A DNA stretch of 64,000 nucleotides, from assembly GCA_035628915.1 (NCBI GenBank), contig DASPIW010000053.1, positions 62,001 to 126,000 of the forward strand, in the 5' to 3' direction. Shown piece by piece: positions 35,334-44,638 of this stretch. The notes beneath the pieces are model-generated. The model did no database searches, had not been told where the DNA came from, and saw only the letters and a program-made list of their open reading frames with translations. Every line of letters begins with the position of its first letter. Positions within the stretch are counted from its first letter, which is position 1. The stretch is from JARBUG01 sp035628915. GTDB taxonomy: Bacteria; Bacillota; Sulfobacillia; Symbiobacteriales; Symbiobacteriaceae. A program made the translations under genes and the position numbers.

Positions 35334-36482
35334 CTACTGCCTCAGCATATCCGGATCGAACGTTTCGGCCGGACCTTCCCGAATTAGCCCCGTGATCTCG
35401 ACGTCGGGGCGCTCGGACAGGTCGATCTCCTGATCGCCGGGCAGGGCCTGTCCTTGCGCATCCAGCACCGGGCGCACCCGGGGCCGATAAGTCTTGCCCT
35501 GCACCACCTCCACCACCACCGCCTGCCGTCCGCCGGTAATCTGCACCAGCGAGCCAACCGGGTAGGGGGCCACGAACTGGGTGAACTGGGCGACCAGTTC
35601 CGGCTCAAAGAACGCAGACATATCAGTCGTGAGCAGTTCCAGGGCCCGGACGGAGGAGAGGCCCGGCCGGTAGGCACGGTCGCTGGTCATGGCATCGTAG
35701 CAGTCGGCCACCGCGCAGATGCGGGAGTAGCGATAGATCTGCTCACCCTGGAGTCCCTGCGGGTACCCGCCCCCGCCCCACCGCTCATGGTGCTGCAGGG
35801 CGACGATGGCCGCCCGGTAGGTGATGTCGCGCTGCTCTTTGAGGATGTTCCAGCCGTCGGTGGTGTGCCGGTTCATGATCGCCGTCTCCTCCGCCGTCAG
35901 GCGGGCCGGCTTGCCCAGAATGGCCGGCGGCGTCACCGTCTTGCCGATGTCGTGCAGCAGGGCGCCGACGGAGAGGTCCTTGATCTCCGCCGGAGCCAAT
36001 CCGGTCACCGTGCCGAGCAGCGTGCTGAGGATGCAGACGTTGACGGAATGGCCCAGGGTATAGTCATCTGCGCTCCGCAAGTCCTTCAGGTTTACCACGA
36101 CATGTCGGTTCAGCATCAGTTCATCCATGATCTTGTCCACGGCTGGCTTGAGTTTGTCCAGCGACAGCCCGGAGGCGATGCGGGCGGCACTCCGGCGCGA
36201 AGCTTCCGCCACGGCGGGCTGAATCTGCCGCAGTACGGACCGCAGTTCGCCGGTCAGCCCCTGCCGGGCATGGTCCGAAACCACGTCCGCCGCCACCACG
36301 TCCGGCGCCAGTTCGTTCACCACATAGACGGAGACGATGCCCTGTTCCAGCAAGGGCGCCACGTAGGATTCGCGCAGAACGGCCCCTTTGCTGAGGAACA
36401 TGCGACCGTCCGGCAGCAGAATCGGCCGGGCCAGGCGCATTCCCACGCTGATCTGTCGAACAGGCACCAGGTGCATGGGCAT
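35334..36482 (-). CDS. HD-GYP domain protein (probable c-di-GMP phosphodiesterase)
   Basis: About 382 residues. The N-terminal 110 residues are of unknown fold (VRQISVGMRLARPILLPDGR). The HD-GYP domain follows with HDIGK near residue 190 (numbering from this start) and HHERWGGGGYPQG about 65 residues later, the signature of c-di-GMP hydrolases. A short beta-rich tail (VGSLVQITGGRQAVVVEVVQ) ends the protein. Two adjacent ATG codons (36482 and 36476) are possible starts after GACGGGGTG. It faces the GGDEF-EAL/phoU unit, so two c-di-GMP proteins lie within 5 kb. Confidence 0.9.
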   Translation of the reverse strand: MPMHLVPVRQISVGMRLARPILLPDGRMFLSKGAVLRESYVAPLLEQGIVSVYVVNELAPDVVAADVVSDHARQGLTGELRSVLRQIQPAVAEASRRSAARIASGLSLDKLKPAVDKIMDELMLNRHVVVNLKDLRSADDYTLGHSVNVCILSTLLGTVTGLAPAEIKDLSVGALLHDIGKTVTPPAILGKPARLTAEETAIMNRHTTDGWNILKEQRDITYRAAIVALQHHERWGGGGYPQGLQGEQIYRYSRICAVADCYDAMTSDRAYRPGLSSVRALELLTTDMSAFFEPELVAQFTQFVAPYPVGSLVQITGGRQAVVVEVVQGKTYRPRVRPVLDAQGQALPGDQEIDLSERPDVEITGLIREGPAETFDPDMLRQ

Positions 36483-36696
36483 CACCCCGTCAGGATATAT
36501 GGCGCAATCAAATCTTAATAGTCTCTCAATAAAACGATTATCCGGGCACAACAGTTCGATAAGCTGCGTGCTTTACTTTAGTAAGCAGAAAGTACGCGGG
36601 GAATCGGGGGCAAGACACCCCCTATTCTAGTTGTCGATGTTGACCCCGCAATTCTTCAGTAAGTCCGCTGCGACTCAGCAGTAAGGAGGTGCCCGT

Positions 36697-37536
36697 TTGA
36701 CGAAGTTCCGACTCCTGGCCCTTGACATTGATGGTACCACGCTCAACTCCCGGGGGGAGGTGAGCCCCCGCGTGAGGGCCGCCGTGGCCCGGGCGCAGCT
36801 CGCCGGCATGCTGGTCACCCTTGCCACCGGCCGCTCGCTGCGAGCCGCCCTGCCCGTGGCGGGCGACCTGCAGATCAGCGCCCCACTGATTCTCAGCAAC
36901 GGCGCCCTGGTAACCGCCCCGCAGACGGGGCAGACATTCCTGCACCGGCCCCTGAACCGGACGGTGGCCGTGGCCGCCGCACGCCTGCTGCAGCATCTCG
37001 GCTTTATGGTCTGCGCAAACCGGTTTGCCCTGAGCGGTCCGGATTTCTTCCACGATCAGGCTCCGGCCGCACCGGAGCAGGGACTGATGCTCAGGCGGGA
37101 GCCCGAATACGTCCGGCAGGTGTATGACATGACCGGCCTCGCCGCCTCGCTGGATCTGTTGAAGGTCATGACGGTGGACCAAACGACCGCAGTCGAGCGG
37201 GCCGCCGAGCGCCTACGGCTGGAGCTGAGCGGCGACTTCCATGTGCTGGTGACCCGTGAGGCGCCCGGCTACTCGCTGCTCGAATTGGCGCCTGCCGGCA
37301 TCACGAAGGCCACCGGGCTGGAGCGGCTGGCTGCGCTGAACGGCATCCTGCCCCACCAGATCATCGCCTTCGGCGACAACCTGAACGACCTCGAGATGCT
37401 CCGCTTCGCCGGTATGGGCGTGGCGATGGGCAACGCCCCTGAGGCGGTGAAACTGGCCGCCCGCATGGTGACCGCTTCCAACGATGACGACGGGGTCGCC
37501 GTCTTCCTGGAGCAGTACGCGTTCCGGGCCGCTTGA
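36697..37536 (+). CDS. Cof-type HAD-family phosphatase
   Basis: The 279-residue protein has HAD motif I LALDIDGTTLNS, motif II VTLATGRSL, the Lys-containing ITKATGLERL, and motif IV AFGDNLNDLEMLRFAG. Together with the C2-type cap (about residues 85-190) these define the Cof/YidA group, which dephosphorylates sugar phosphates and flavin or nucleotide precursors. TTG start with AAGGAGGT eight bases upstream. Monocistronic. Confidence 0.92.
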   Translation: MTKFRLLALDIDGTTLNSRGEVSPRVRAAVARAQLAGMLVTLATGRSLRAALPVAGDLQISAPLILSNGALVTAPQTGQTFLHRPLNRTVAVAAARLLQHLGFMVCANRFALSGPDFFHDQAPAAPEQGLMLRREPEYVRQVYDMTGLAASLDLLKVMTVDQTTAVERAAERLRLELSGDFHVLVTREAPGYSLLELAPAGITKATGLERLAALNGILPHQIIAFGDNLNDLEMLRFAGMGVAMGNAPEAVKLAARMVTASNDDDGVAVFLEQYAFRAA

Positions 37537-37544
37537 ACAGGTCT

Positions 37545-37577
37545 GTGAGCACCGCCTCGGCCAGATTCGGCCGGGTT
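37545..37577 (+). terminator. Probable terminator after the HAD gene
   Basis: CGGCC and GGCCG pair around AGATT-like loop sequence and are followed by GGTTTTTTCG. The stem is short but the T-run is good. Confidence 0.6.
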
Positions 37578-37611
37578 TTTTCGCGTCCAGGGCGGTCAGT
37601 CCCGCACCTGC

Positions 37612-38775
37612 CTACCCCCACACGAGCAAAAGAAGTGCCGCCAAAATACCCGTCACGGATCCGACATAAAAAGGTGCCGCCGCTCCCACCACGTCCCAGA
37701 GATAGCCCGCGATTAGCGACGCCGGCAGGGCGGCAAGGCCGGTCAGGGCATTGTAGACCCCGATGGCCGTGCCCCGGTGCTCTCGGTCGGCATGATCGGT
37801 AATATACGCTTTCTGCACACCTTCCGTCCCGGCATAGTACAATCCATAGAAGAGGAAGAGCGGCCAGGCCATCCAGGCGCGGGTCGCCATGGCAAAGCCC
37901 AGATAGATCACCGCAAAGGCTGCGAACCCGCCGACGATCACCGGCTTGCGCCCGATCTTGTCCGACAGGGCGCCCGCCGGATAGGAAAGGATCGCATAGC
38001 TGGCATTAAACGCGAAGTAAGCCAGCGGCACCAGGGCCGCGGCGAGGCCAAGATTCTGCGCCCGCAGGATCAGGAACGCATCTGACGAATTGCCAATGGC
38101 AAAGAGCATTCCGATCACCATAAAGCGGCGCAGCCGCGGGGGCAAGGCGCCCAGGGACAGGCTCCAGTTGCGGAGCACCGGGCCCGCCTTCTTCTCCCCC
38201 GGCCCCGTCTCCCGGATGAAGACGATGGCCACCAGCGCCAGCAAACCGGGCACGATGGCCGCCCAGAAGACCCAGCGGTACTGGCCTGGCCCCACCCACA
38301 GAATCAAGGCCGCCAGCAGCGGCCCGACCGCCGCCCCGACGGTATCCATCGCCCGGTGAAAGCCGAAGGCTCTCCCCCGCCCCTCCACAGGCGTTGAATC
38401 GGCAATCAGGGCATCGCGGGGCGCCCCCCGAAGGCCCTTGCCAAACCGGTCAGCCAGCTTGATCGCCAGCACCTGGCCCCATCCGCCGGTAAAGCCCAGC
38501 AGCGGTTTGAGGAAGTTGGACAGGCTGTAGCCTGCCACCATCAGCGGCTTTCGCCGGCCCGTGCGGTCGCTCAGCCAGCCTGAGAAAGCCTTCATCAGAC
38601 TCGCCATCGCCTCGGCCAGGCCCTCAATCAGGCCGATGGCCCGGACCGGGGCGCCCAGCACGTTGGCCAAGAAGAGGGGCAGGACCGGCACCAGCATTTC
38701 CGATGAGATATCCGTAAACAGGCTGACCAGTCCGGCGTACCAGACGTTGCGAGGGACGCGCATAGCATTTGCCAC
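37612..38775 (-). CDS. Major facilitator superfamily transporter
   Basis: The 387-residue protein has twelve predicted membrane segments. It carries the MFS A-motif GWLSDRTGRRKPLM in loop 2-3 and its repeat GALSDKIGRKPVIV in loop 8-9. The RFGKGLRGAPRDALIADS stretch is seen in a group of uncharacterised MFS exporters. Substrate unknown. An ATG four codons in (MRVPRN) is an alternative start. Convergent with the HAD gene and divergent from pstS. Confidence 0.9.
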   Translation of the reverse strand: MANAMRVPRNVWYAGLVSLFTDISSEMLVPVLPLFLANVLGAPVRAIGLIEGLAEAMASLMKAFSGWLSDRTGRRKPLMVAGYSLSNFLKPLLGFTGGWGQVLAIKLADRFGKGLRGAPRDALIADSTPVEGRGRAFGFHRAMDTVGAAVGPLLAALILWVGPGQYRWVFWAAIVPGLLALVAIVFIRETGPGEKKAGPVLRNWSLSLGALPPRLRRFMVIGMLFAIGNSSDAFLILRAQNLGLAAALVPLAYFAFNASYAILSYPAGALSDKIGRKPVIVGGFAAFAVIYLGFAMATRAWMAWPLFLFYGLYYAGTEGVQKAYITDHADREHRGTAIGVYNALTGLAALPASLIAGYLWDVVGAAAPFYVGSVTGILAALLLLVWG

Positions 38776-38879
38776 CTCTTTCCTACGACCACTCTACCGA
38801 AGCAGTTCATGCAATACAAGCCAGCATGTTTGGCAACGCTAAGGACCAGCCTTTCCGTTCACAAAAACCTACGCGGATC

Positions 38880-38934
38880 ACAATTACCCGTTAACACAAC
38901 CTACCCGGTGCCTTAACGCACACCCGGTAAAGTG
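38880..38934 (+). promoter_or_regulatory. Candidate Pho box upstream of pstS
   Basis: TTAACACA (38891) and TTAACGCA (38913) are 22 bases apart, i.e. two turns of an 11-base repeat. The PhoP/PhoB boxes of Firmicutes are TT(A/T/C)ACA repeats spaced about 11 bases. The intervening unit (TACCCGGTGCC) is degenerate. Position 60-95 bases upstream of pstS and the downstream phoB-phoR genes support regulation by phosphate. Confidence 0.5.
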
Positions 38935-38983
38935 AAGGTGTAAGGAGCGGGTAAATCTACGCGAAGAGGAGATGTCCACGCAA

Positions 38984-39841
38984 ATGACTAATGTTATCAA
39001 GAAGCTCTCAGGCGCTCTGCTGGCGGGCGCCCTGGTCCTCAGCCTGACAGGCTGCGGCGGCAAGCAGAACGGCAATCCGCCGCCCGGGCAGGGAATTTCG
39101 GGAACGGTGACCGCCAGCGGTTCCACCGCCCTGCTGCCCCTCGTGACGGCCGCGAGGGAAGCCATGGAGGACCAGAATGCCGCCATCACCATCAACGTCA
39201 GCGGCGGCGGCTCTTTCAACGGCCTGACCCAGGTTGCCAGCGGCGCCGTGCAGATCGGCAACTCCGACGTGGAAGCGACCGGCGACACCGCCAAGGGCCT
39301 GGTCGACCACAAGGTCGCCGTGGCACCGTTCATGATCATCGTCAATAAAGATGTGACGGCGACAGACGTAACCCTGGACCAGCTCGCAAAGATCTTCCGG
39401 GGTGAAATCACCAACTGGAAGGATGTCGGCGGCAAGGACGCCAAGATCACCATTGTCAGCCGTCAGCAGTCCTCGGGCTCCCGGGCGACGATCGTGGCGA
39501 CCGTTCTCAAGGGCCAGGGCGACATCTCCAAAGAAGCCGTCGTGCAGGACTCGAACGGCAAGGTGCTCGACGGCGTCGCCTCCACCCCGGGCGCCATCGG
39601 GTATGTGGATGCGCCCTATTTCAAGGCCGACCGGGTCGGCGCCCTGAAAGTTGACGGTGTGGCTTACGGGCCCGAGGCCGTCACTTCCGGCAAGTGGCCG
39701 ATCTTCGCCTATGAGCATATGTACACGAAGGGCGAGCCGACCGGCGCCACCAAGGCGTTCCTGGACTTTATCCTGAGCCAGGGCTTCCAGGAATCGACCG
39801 TCGAGAAGCTGGGCTTCATCCCGGTGACAAAAATGAAGTAG
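38984..39841 (+). CDS. pstS: Phosphate-binding lipoprotein PstS
   Basis: The 285-residue protein has a lipoprotein signal (LLAGALVLSLTGCGGKQ, lipobox Cys near residue 22). The phosphate-binding fold follows, with GSTALLPLV, GGGSFNGL, VQIGNSDVE and the QQSSGSRATIV loop typical of PstS. It binds periplasmic/extracellular phosphate for PstCAB. An ATG at 38972 also exists but abuts the AGAGGAG; the ATG at 38984 is more plausible though the spacing is long. First gene of the phosphate operon, behind the candidate Pho box. Confidence 0.95.
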   Translation: MTNVIKKLSGALLAGALVLSLTGCGGKQNGNPPPGQGISGTVTASGSTALLPLVTAAREAMEDQNAAITINVSGGGSFNGLTQVASGAVQIGNSDVEATGDTAKGLVDHKVAVAPFMIIVNKDVTATDVTLDQLAKIFRGEITNWKDVGGKDAKITIVSRQQSSGSRATIVATVLKGQGDISKEAVVQDSNGKVLDGVASTPGAIGYVDAPYFKADRVGALKVDGVAYGPEAVTSGKWPIFAYEHMYTKGEPTGATKAFLDFILSQGFQESTVEKLGFIPVTKMK

Positions 39842-39914
39842 CCGCGCCAGAGCCGGGGGGCCCCCTGCCCCCCTTTTTCCCATTCGACCTGGCAACACGT
39901 CCGGAGGTGTTATC

Positions 39915-40619
39915 GTGCCGGAACGGATTCTGGTGGTGGACGACGAGGAGTCCATCGTGCAACTGGTGGCCTACAATCTGCGCCGTGCCGGGTATGAAGT
40001 GATTACGGCCGGAAACGGCGAAGATGCGCTGCACCTCTTCCGCACCGAGTCACCGGATCTGGTGGTGTTGGACGTAATGCTGCCGGGCGCCGACGGCTTT
40101 GAAGTCTGCAAGGAGCTGCGCCGGGAATCCGATAAGCCGATTCTCATGCTGACGGCCCGGAGCGAGGAGATCGACCGGGTGATCGGCTTCGAGATCGGGG
40201 CGGACGATTACGTTGCCAAGCCATTCAGCCCGCGGGAACTCGTCGGGCGGGTGAAGGCGATTCTGCGCCGTTCCCGCAAGGACCCCGAGCCGGCCGAACC
40301 CGAAAGCGAAGCCCTGCTCTTCGGTCCGCTCAGCATCAACTTCGCCACCTATGAAGTGACGTGCAGTGGGCGCAGAGTCGACTTGACGCCGACCGAATTT
40401 CAGATCCTGAAAGTACTCGCTCAGAACCCGAGCCGCGTCTTCTCTCGCGACGAACTGGTCGACCGGGTGATGGGTCAGGACTTCTTCGGCGATGTCCGCA
40501 CCATTGACGTTCACATTCGCCACCTGCGGTCGAAGATCGAAGAGAACCCATCGGAGCCCAAGTTCATTGAGACCGTGCGCGGCGCCGGCTACAAGTTCGC
40601 GGGGGCGAAGCGGCGATGA
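39915..40619 (+). CDS. phoB: Phosphate response regulator PhoB/PhoP
   Basis: The 234-residue OmpR-type regulator has a receiver domain with DDE acidic residues, Asp in LVVLDVMLPG and Lys in YVAKPFSP. The winged-helix domain has LTPTEFQILKVLAQNP, RTIDVHIRHLRSKI and VRGAGYKF. GTG start with CGGAGGTG upstream. It lies between pstS and pstC and overlaps phoR by four bases; the position identifies it as the Pho regulator. Confidence 0.93.
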   Translation: MPERILVVDDEESIVQLVAYNLRRAGYEVITAGNGEDALHLFRTESPDLVVLDVMLPGADGFEVCKELRRESDKPILMLTARSEEIDRVIGFEIGADDYVAKPFSPRELVGRVKAILRRSRKDPEPAEPESEALLFGPLSINFATYEVTCSGRRVDLTPTEFQILKVLAQNPSRVFSRDELVDRVMGQDFFGDVRTIDVHIRHLRSKIEENPSEPKFIETVRGAGYKFAGAKRR

Positions 40620-42013
40620 ACCATCTCCACCGGCAGGCGATTCTCTACTTCCTGGTGCCGCTGCTGGCCGTGCTGCTGGTCGGAACACCCTATCTGCTGA
40701 CCGGTGCATTCGACCGGGCGGTCACCATGGGGCCTGTGTGGTACGACTTTCTAATCTGGACCTTCCTGCTGCTGGTGGTGGTGCTGCCACCCATCTGGGG
40801 CTACCGGCTGACGGTCACCATGGCACACGCCCTCGCTGAAACGACCGAAGTGGTCCGCCGGGTGTCGGAAGGCGATTTCTCCAAGACCCTGACGGCCTGG
40901 GCGGCCGAAAGTACCGAGCTGTTCCACCTGGAGCAGGGCATCAATGCAACGGCCGCCAACCTGCAGAGCCGCCTGGTGGAGTTGTCGCAGGAAAAGGCCC
41001 GACTGGAGACGATTCTGCGCACCATGGTCGACGGCATGCTGCTGGTCGACTCCAAGAAGCGCATCGTCATGATGAACCCCGCAGCGGAGGCGATTTTCGG
41101 GCTGCCGGTCACCGAGGCGAAAGGGCGCGATCACCTGGAAGTGACCCATCACTTCGACCTGGACCAGGCGCTGGTCAAAGTCCTGCGCACGGGGGAGCCG
41201 GCCATTTTGGAGATCCGGCGGGCCCGGCCCGAAGAGCAGATTCTCGAAGCGCGGCTCGCTTCGTTCGGTGCGGACCGCGGCGTTCTGGTGGTCTTCCAGG
41301 ACATCACCCGGTCGCGGAAGCTCGAGCAGATGCGGACGGACTTCGTCTCCAACGTGACGCACGAACTGCGCACACCGCTGACTTCAATTCGCGGGTTTGC
41401 GGAAACATTATTGGAAGGCGCCCTGGACGACCCGGACACCGCTCAGCACTTCGTGGGCATCATCAAGCGGGAAAGTGAGCATCTGGGCCGCCTCATCGAC
41501 GACATTCTGGATTTGTCACGCATCGAGGGTGGCAAGTGGAAAGTCAAGAAAGAGACGGTCCGCCTGCACGAGCTCGCCGAGGAGACTGTGGGGCGCCTGA
41601 CCCCCAAGGCGCAAGGCCTGGGCGTCGACCTGCGGCTGAGCATCCCGCCGGAACTGCCCGAAATTCAGGGCGATTCGGGGCGCCTGGCGCAGGTGCTGCT
41701 CAACCTGGTTGATAATGCGATCAAGTACACGCCCGCAGGCGGGTCGGTCACGGTTTCGGCGGAAGACCTCGGCACGCATCTCCGGGTGAAAGTCATCGAC
41801 ACCGGTACCGGTATTCCCAAGGCAGACCTGCCCCGGATATTCGAGCGGTTCTACCGGGTTGATAAGGCCCGGAGCCGGGCGACCGGCGGTACAGGCCTCG
41901 GGCTCTCCATCGTCAAACATATCATTGAAGCGCACGGCGGGACGGTCGGCGTGGACAGCGACCTGGGCCGCGGTGCCACCTTTTCGTTCACACTCCCAAA
42001 GCTTAATCTATAG
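40616..42013 (+). CDS. phoR: Phosphate sensor histidine kinase PhoR
   Basis: The 465-residue kinase has two N-terminal membrane segments (LYFLVPLLAVLLVGTPYLL; FLIWTFLLLVVVLPPIWGY), a HAMP-like linker and a PAS domain (ILRTMVDGMLLVDSKKRIVM). HisKA is VSNVTHELRTPLTSI, and the HATPase domain has NLVDNAIKYTP, DTGTGIPKADL and GTGLGLSIV. The first loop is short, as in PhoR proteins that sense through PstB/PhoU rather than directly. Overlaps phoB by four bases. Confidence 0.94.
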   Translation: MNHLHRQAILYFLVPLLAVLLVGTPYLLTGAFDRAVTMGPVWYDFLIWTFLLLVVVLPPIWGYRLTVTMAHALAETTEVVRRVSEGDFSKTLTAWAAESTELFHLEQGINATAANLQSRLVELSQEKARLETILRTMVDGMLLVDSKKRIVMMNPAAEAIFGLPVTEAKGRDHLEVTHHFDLDQALVKVLRTGEPAILEIRRARPEEQILEARLASFGADRGVLVVFQDITRSRKLEQMRTDFVSNVTHELRTPLTSIRGFAETLLEGALDDPDTAQHFVGIIKRESEHLGRLIDDILDLSRIEGGKWKVKKETVRLHELAEETVGRLTPKAQGLGVDLRLSIPPELPEIQGDSGRLAQVLLNLVDNAIKYTPAGGSVTVSAEDLGTHLRVKVIDTGTGIPKADLPRIFERFYRVDKARSRATGGTGLGLSIVKHIIEAHGGTVGVDSDLGRGATFSFTLPKLNL

Positions 42014-42045
42014 AGTCAGCGGCCCCGAAGGAGGCGACGCTACTT

Positions 42046-42912
42046 TTGAACCGAGCCCGCATGTCAGAGAACGTGGCCCGGTACCTGCTATGGGCCAGCG
42101 CCGCAGCCGTCACCCTGACGATTACTGCAATCCTCGTCTTTATCGGTAAGGAAGGCCTCCTCACGTTCAGAGACGTGAACCCGTTCACGTTTTTCTTCGA
42201 TCCGGATTGGAACCCGCCGCAGAACCGGTTCGGCGCCCTGCCGTTCTTCGTCGGCTCCGTGTCAGCGACGGTGATCGCACTGGCCCTGGGCGCCCCTCTT
42301 GGCCTGGCGGGCGCCATCTTCATGGCGAAAATCTGCCCGGGCTGGATGCGCGTCATCATGCGCCAGGCCAGCAACCTGTTCGTCGGCATTCCTTCGGTCG
42401 TGTATGGGTACATCGGCATGACGGTGCTGGTCCCCTGGGTGCGCGATCACCTGGGCGGCCAGGGCGTAGGTGTGCTGGTGGCCGGTCTGATCCTGGCGGT
42501 CATGGTGCTGCCGACGATTACCGGCATCGCCGAGGACGCCATTCGCGACGTGCCCGTCACGCTGGAAGAAGGTTCACTCGGCCTCGGGGCCACCCGCTGG
42601 CAGACCATCTGGAACGTGCTGCTGCCCGCGGCGCGGCCGCGGATTCTGGCCGGGGTGATTCTGGCCTTCGCCCGGGCCTTCGGTGAAACCACCGCCGTGC
42701 AGATGGTCATCGGCAACGCGCCCCGGGTGGTGACCGGCCTGACTACCGGCACATCCACCTTAACCAGCCAGATCATTATGGAGATGGGGCAGACGCCGCC
42801 CGGCTCCCCCTGGAACCGCGCGCTCTTCATGATGGCTTTCGGCCTTGTGGTCAATTCGATGTTGATGATTCTGCTGGTCCGCTGGGTCAGCAACCGGGGG
42901 GTGGCGAAATGA
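42046..42912 (+). CDS. pstC: Phosphate ABC permease PstC
   Basis: The 288-residue protein has six membrane segments. The inner loop EEGSLGLGATRWQTIWNVLLPAA is the ABC permease EAA motif, and FAVG-type GIPSVVYGYIGM is typical of PstC. TTG start with GAAGGAGG upstream; an ATG five codons in (MSENVARYLLWAS) is an alternative. Overlaps pstA by four bases. Confidence 0.94.
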   Translation: MNRARMSENVARYLLWASAAAVTLTITAILVFIGKEGLLTFRDVNPFTFFFDPDWNPPQNRFGALPFFVGSVSATVIALALGAPLGLAGAIFMAKICPGWMRVIMRQASNLFVGIPSVVYGYIGMTVLVPWVRDHLGGQGVGVLVAGLILAVMVLPTITGIAEDAIRDVPVTLEEGSLGLGATRWQTIWNVLLPAARPRILAGVILAFARAFGETTAVQMVIGNAPRVVTGLTTGTSTLTSQIIMEMGQTPPGSPWNRALFMMAFGLVVNSMLMILLVRWVSNRGVAK

Positions 42913-43766
42913 GCCGGGCCCGTCTGGCCGACCGCATCGCCACGGTGCTGCTCTGGGCAGCCGGTCTCTTGATTCTGGCCATTCTGGCGGCCTTCCTGAT
43001 CCGGATTTTGGGCCGCGGCCTACCGCACCTGAGCTGGCAGTTCCTGACCACCCGGCCCCGGTCGATGGAGGCCGGCGGCGGCGTGGGGCCGGAGCTGTTC
43101 AACACCTTCTACATCACGGGCCTCTCCCTGCTCTTCTCGCTGCCCGTAGGCGTGGGCGCCGGCGTCTTTATGGCGGAATATGCCAGGCCGGGGCGCTTCA
43201 CCGACCTGGTCCGGCTGAGCACCGAGGCGCTGGCATCCGTGCCGTCGATTGTGCTGGGCCTGTTCGGGATGATCATCTTCGTGAACTCGATGGGCTGGGG
43301 CTTTACGATTCTGGGCGGTGCGCTGGCCCTTGCCCTGCTGAACCTGCCCACATTGGTCCGCATTACGGAAGAGACGATCCGGTCGGTGCCGCAGATCTAC
43401 CGGGAAGGCAGCCTGGCACTGGGCGCCACCCGCTGGCAGACGACGGCTCGGGCCGTCCTGCCCAGCGCCCTGCCCGGCATTCTGACCGGCGTGACGCTGG
43501 TTGCCGGGCGGGCCATCGGCGAGACGGCGATTCTGATTTACACGGCAGGCGTGACCGCTTCCCGCCACTTTCCGGATCTCAACCTGCGGGCCGCCGGCGA
43601 AACGCTGGCAGTGCGCATCTGGTATGTCAAGTCCGAAGGCCTCGTGCCGGATGCCGATCAGATTGCCGCCGGCACGTCGGCGCTGCTGCTGATCGTGGTG
43701 CTGGTCTTCAACCTCGCCCTGGCCCTCCCGCTCTATATGTGGCAAAAGCGCCGGCTGGGCAAGTAG
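42909..43766 (+). CDS. pstA: Phosphate ABC permease PstA
   Basis: The 285-residue protein has six membrane segments, the EAA loop REGSLALGATRWQTTARAVLPSA, and SVPSIVLGLFGMIIFV as in PstA. It forms the membrane channel with PstC. Starts within the pstC stop (ATGA) and is 20 bases upstream of pstB. Confidence 0.95.
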   Translation: MSRARLADRIATVLLWAAGLLILAILAAFLIRILGRGLPHLSWQFLTTRPRSMEAGGGVGPELFNTFYITGLSLLFSLPVGVGAGVFMAEYARPGRFTDLVRLSTEALASVPSIVLGLFGMIIFVNSMGWGFTILGGALALALLNLPTLVRITEETIRSVPQIYREGSLALGATRWQTTARAVLPSALPGILTGVTLVAGRAIGETAILIYTAGVTASRHFPDLNLRAAGETLAVRIWYVKSEGLVPDADQIAAGTSALLLIVVLVFNLALALPLYMWQKRRLGK

Positions 43767-43786
43767 AAAAAGGAGGCCTATAAAGC

Positions 43787-44548
43787 GTGGCCGAGCAAGC
43801 ACGGATCTCTGCGCAGAACCTGGATCTGTTCTACGGTACGTTCCGGGCGCTGCGCTCGATCAGTCTCGATATTGCAGAAAAGCGGGTCACGGCGCTGATC
43901 GGGCCGTCCGGCTGCGGCAAGTCCTCGTTCCTGCGGACGATCAACCGGATGAACGACCTTGTCCCCGGCGCCCGGATTCAGGGTAAGGTGCTGCTGGACG
44001 GCGAGGACGTTTATGCGCAGGGCGTGGACGTTGTTCTGCTGCGCAAGCGCATCGGCATGGTTTTTCAGCGGCCGAACCCGTTCCCCATGTCCATATATGA
44101 CAACGTCGCATACGGTCCGCGCATCCATGGCGAACGCGGCAAGCGGGTGCTGGACGAACTGGTCGAAGCCTCCCTGCGCGGCGCCGCCCTGTGGGAAGAA
44201 GTAAAGGACCGGCTGGGCAAGAGCGCCATGGGCCTCTCGGGCGGGCAGCAGCAGCGGCTCTGCATCGCGAGGTCGCTGGCAGTAAAGCCGGAAGTCCTGC
44301 TGATGGACGAGCCCGCTTCCGCCCTGGACCCGATTTCCACGGCCAAGATTGAGGATCTGATCCGGGACCTGCGTGAATCCTATACCATCGTGATCGTTAC
44401 GCATAACATGCAGCAAGCCGCCCGCATCTCCGACTACACGGCGTTCTTCCTCTCCGGCGAACTGGTGGAGTTCGGCTCGACGGGCGCCATGTTCACCAAC
44501 CCCAAGGATCAGCGAACGGAAGACTATATTACCGGCCGCTTCGGCTAG
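43787..44548 (+). CDS. pstB: Phosphate ABC ATPase PstB
   Basis: The 253-residue ATPase has Walker A GPSGCGKSS, Q-loop MVFQRPNPFPMSIYDNVAYG (the PstB hallmark), signature LSGGQQQRLCIARSLA, Walker B VLLMDEPASALD and H-loop IVTHNMQQA. GTG start with AAAGGAGG upstream. Couples ATP hydrolysis to phosphate import through PstCA. Confidence 0.97.
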   Translation: MAEQARISAQNLDLFYGTFRALRSISLDIAEKRVTALIGPSGCGKSSFLRTINRMNDLVPGARIQGKVLLDGEDVYAQGVDVVLLRKRIGMVFQRPNPFPMSIYDNVAYGPRIHGERGKRVLDELVEASLRGAALWEEVKDRLGKSAMGLSGGQQQRLCIARSLAVKPEVLLMDEPASALDPISTAKIEDLIRDLRESYTIVIVTHNMQQAARISDYTAFFLSGELVEFGSTGAMFTNPKDQRTEDYITGRFG

Positions 44549-44638
44549 TGTAGTGCGGCGCTGCGCAGCGGCGAGACCGCACGGCGCCCGCAAATGGCGC
44601 GTCAGCGCCGAGAAGGGGAAAGGAGGCCGGCGTGACCC

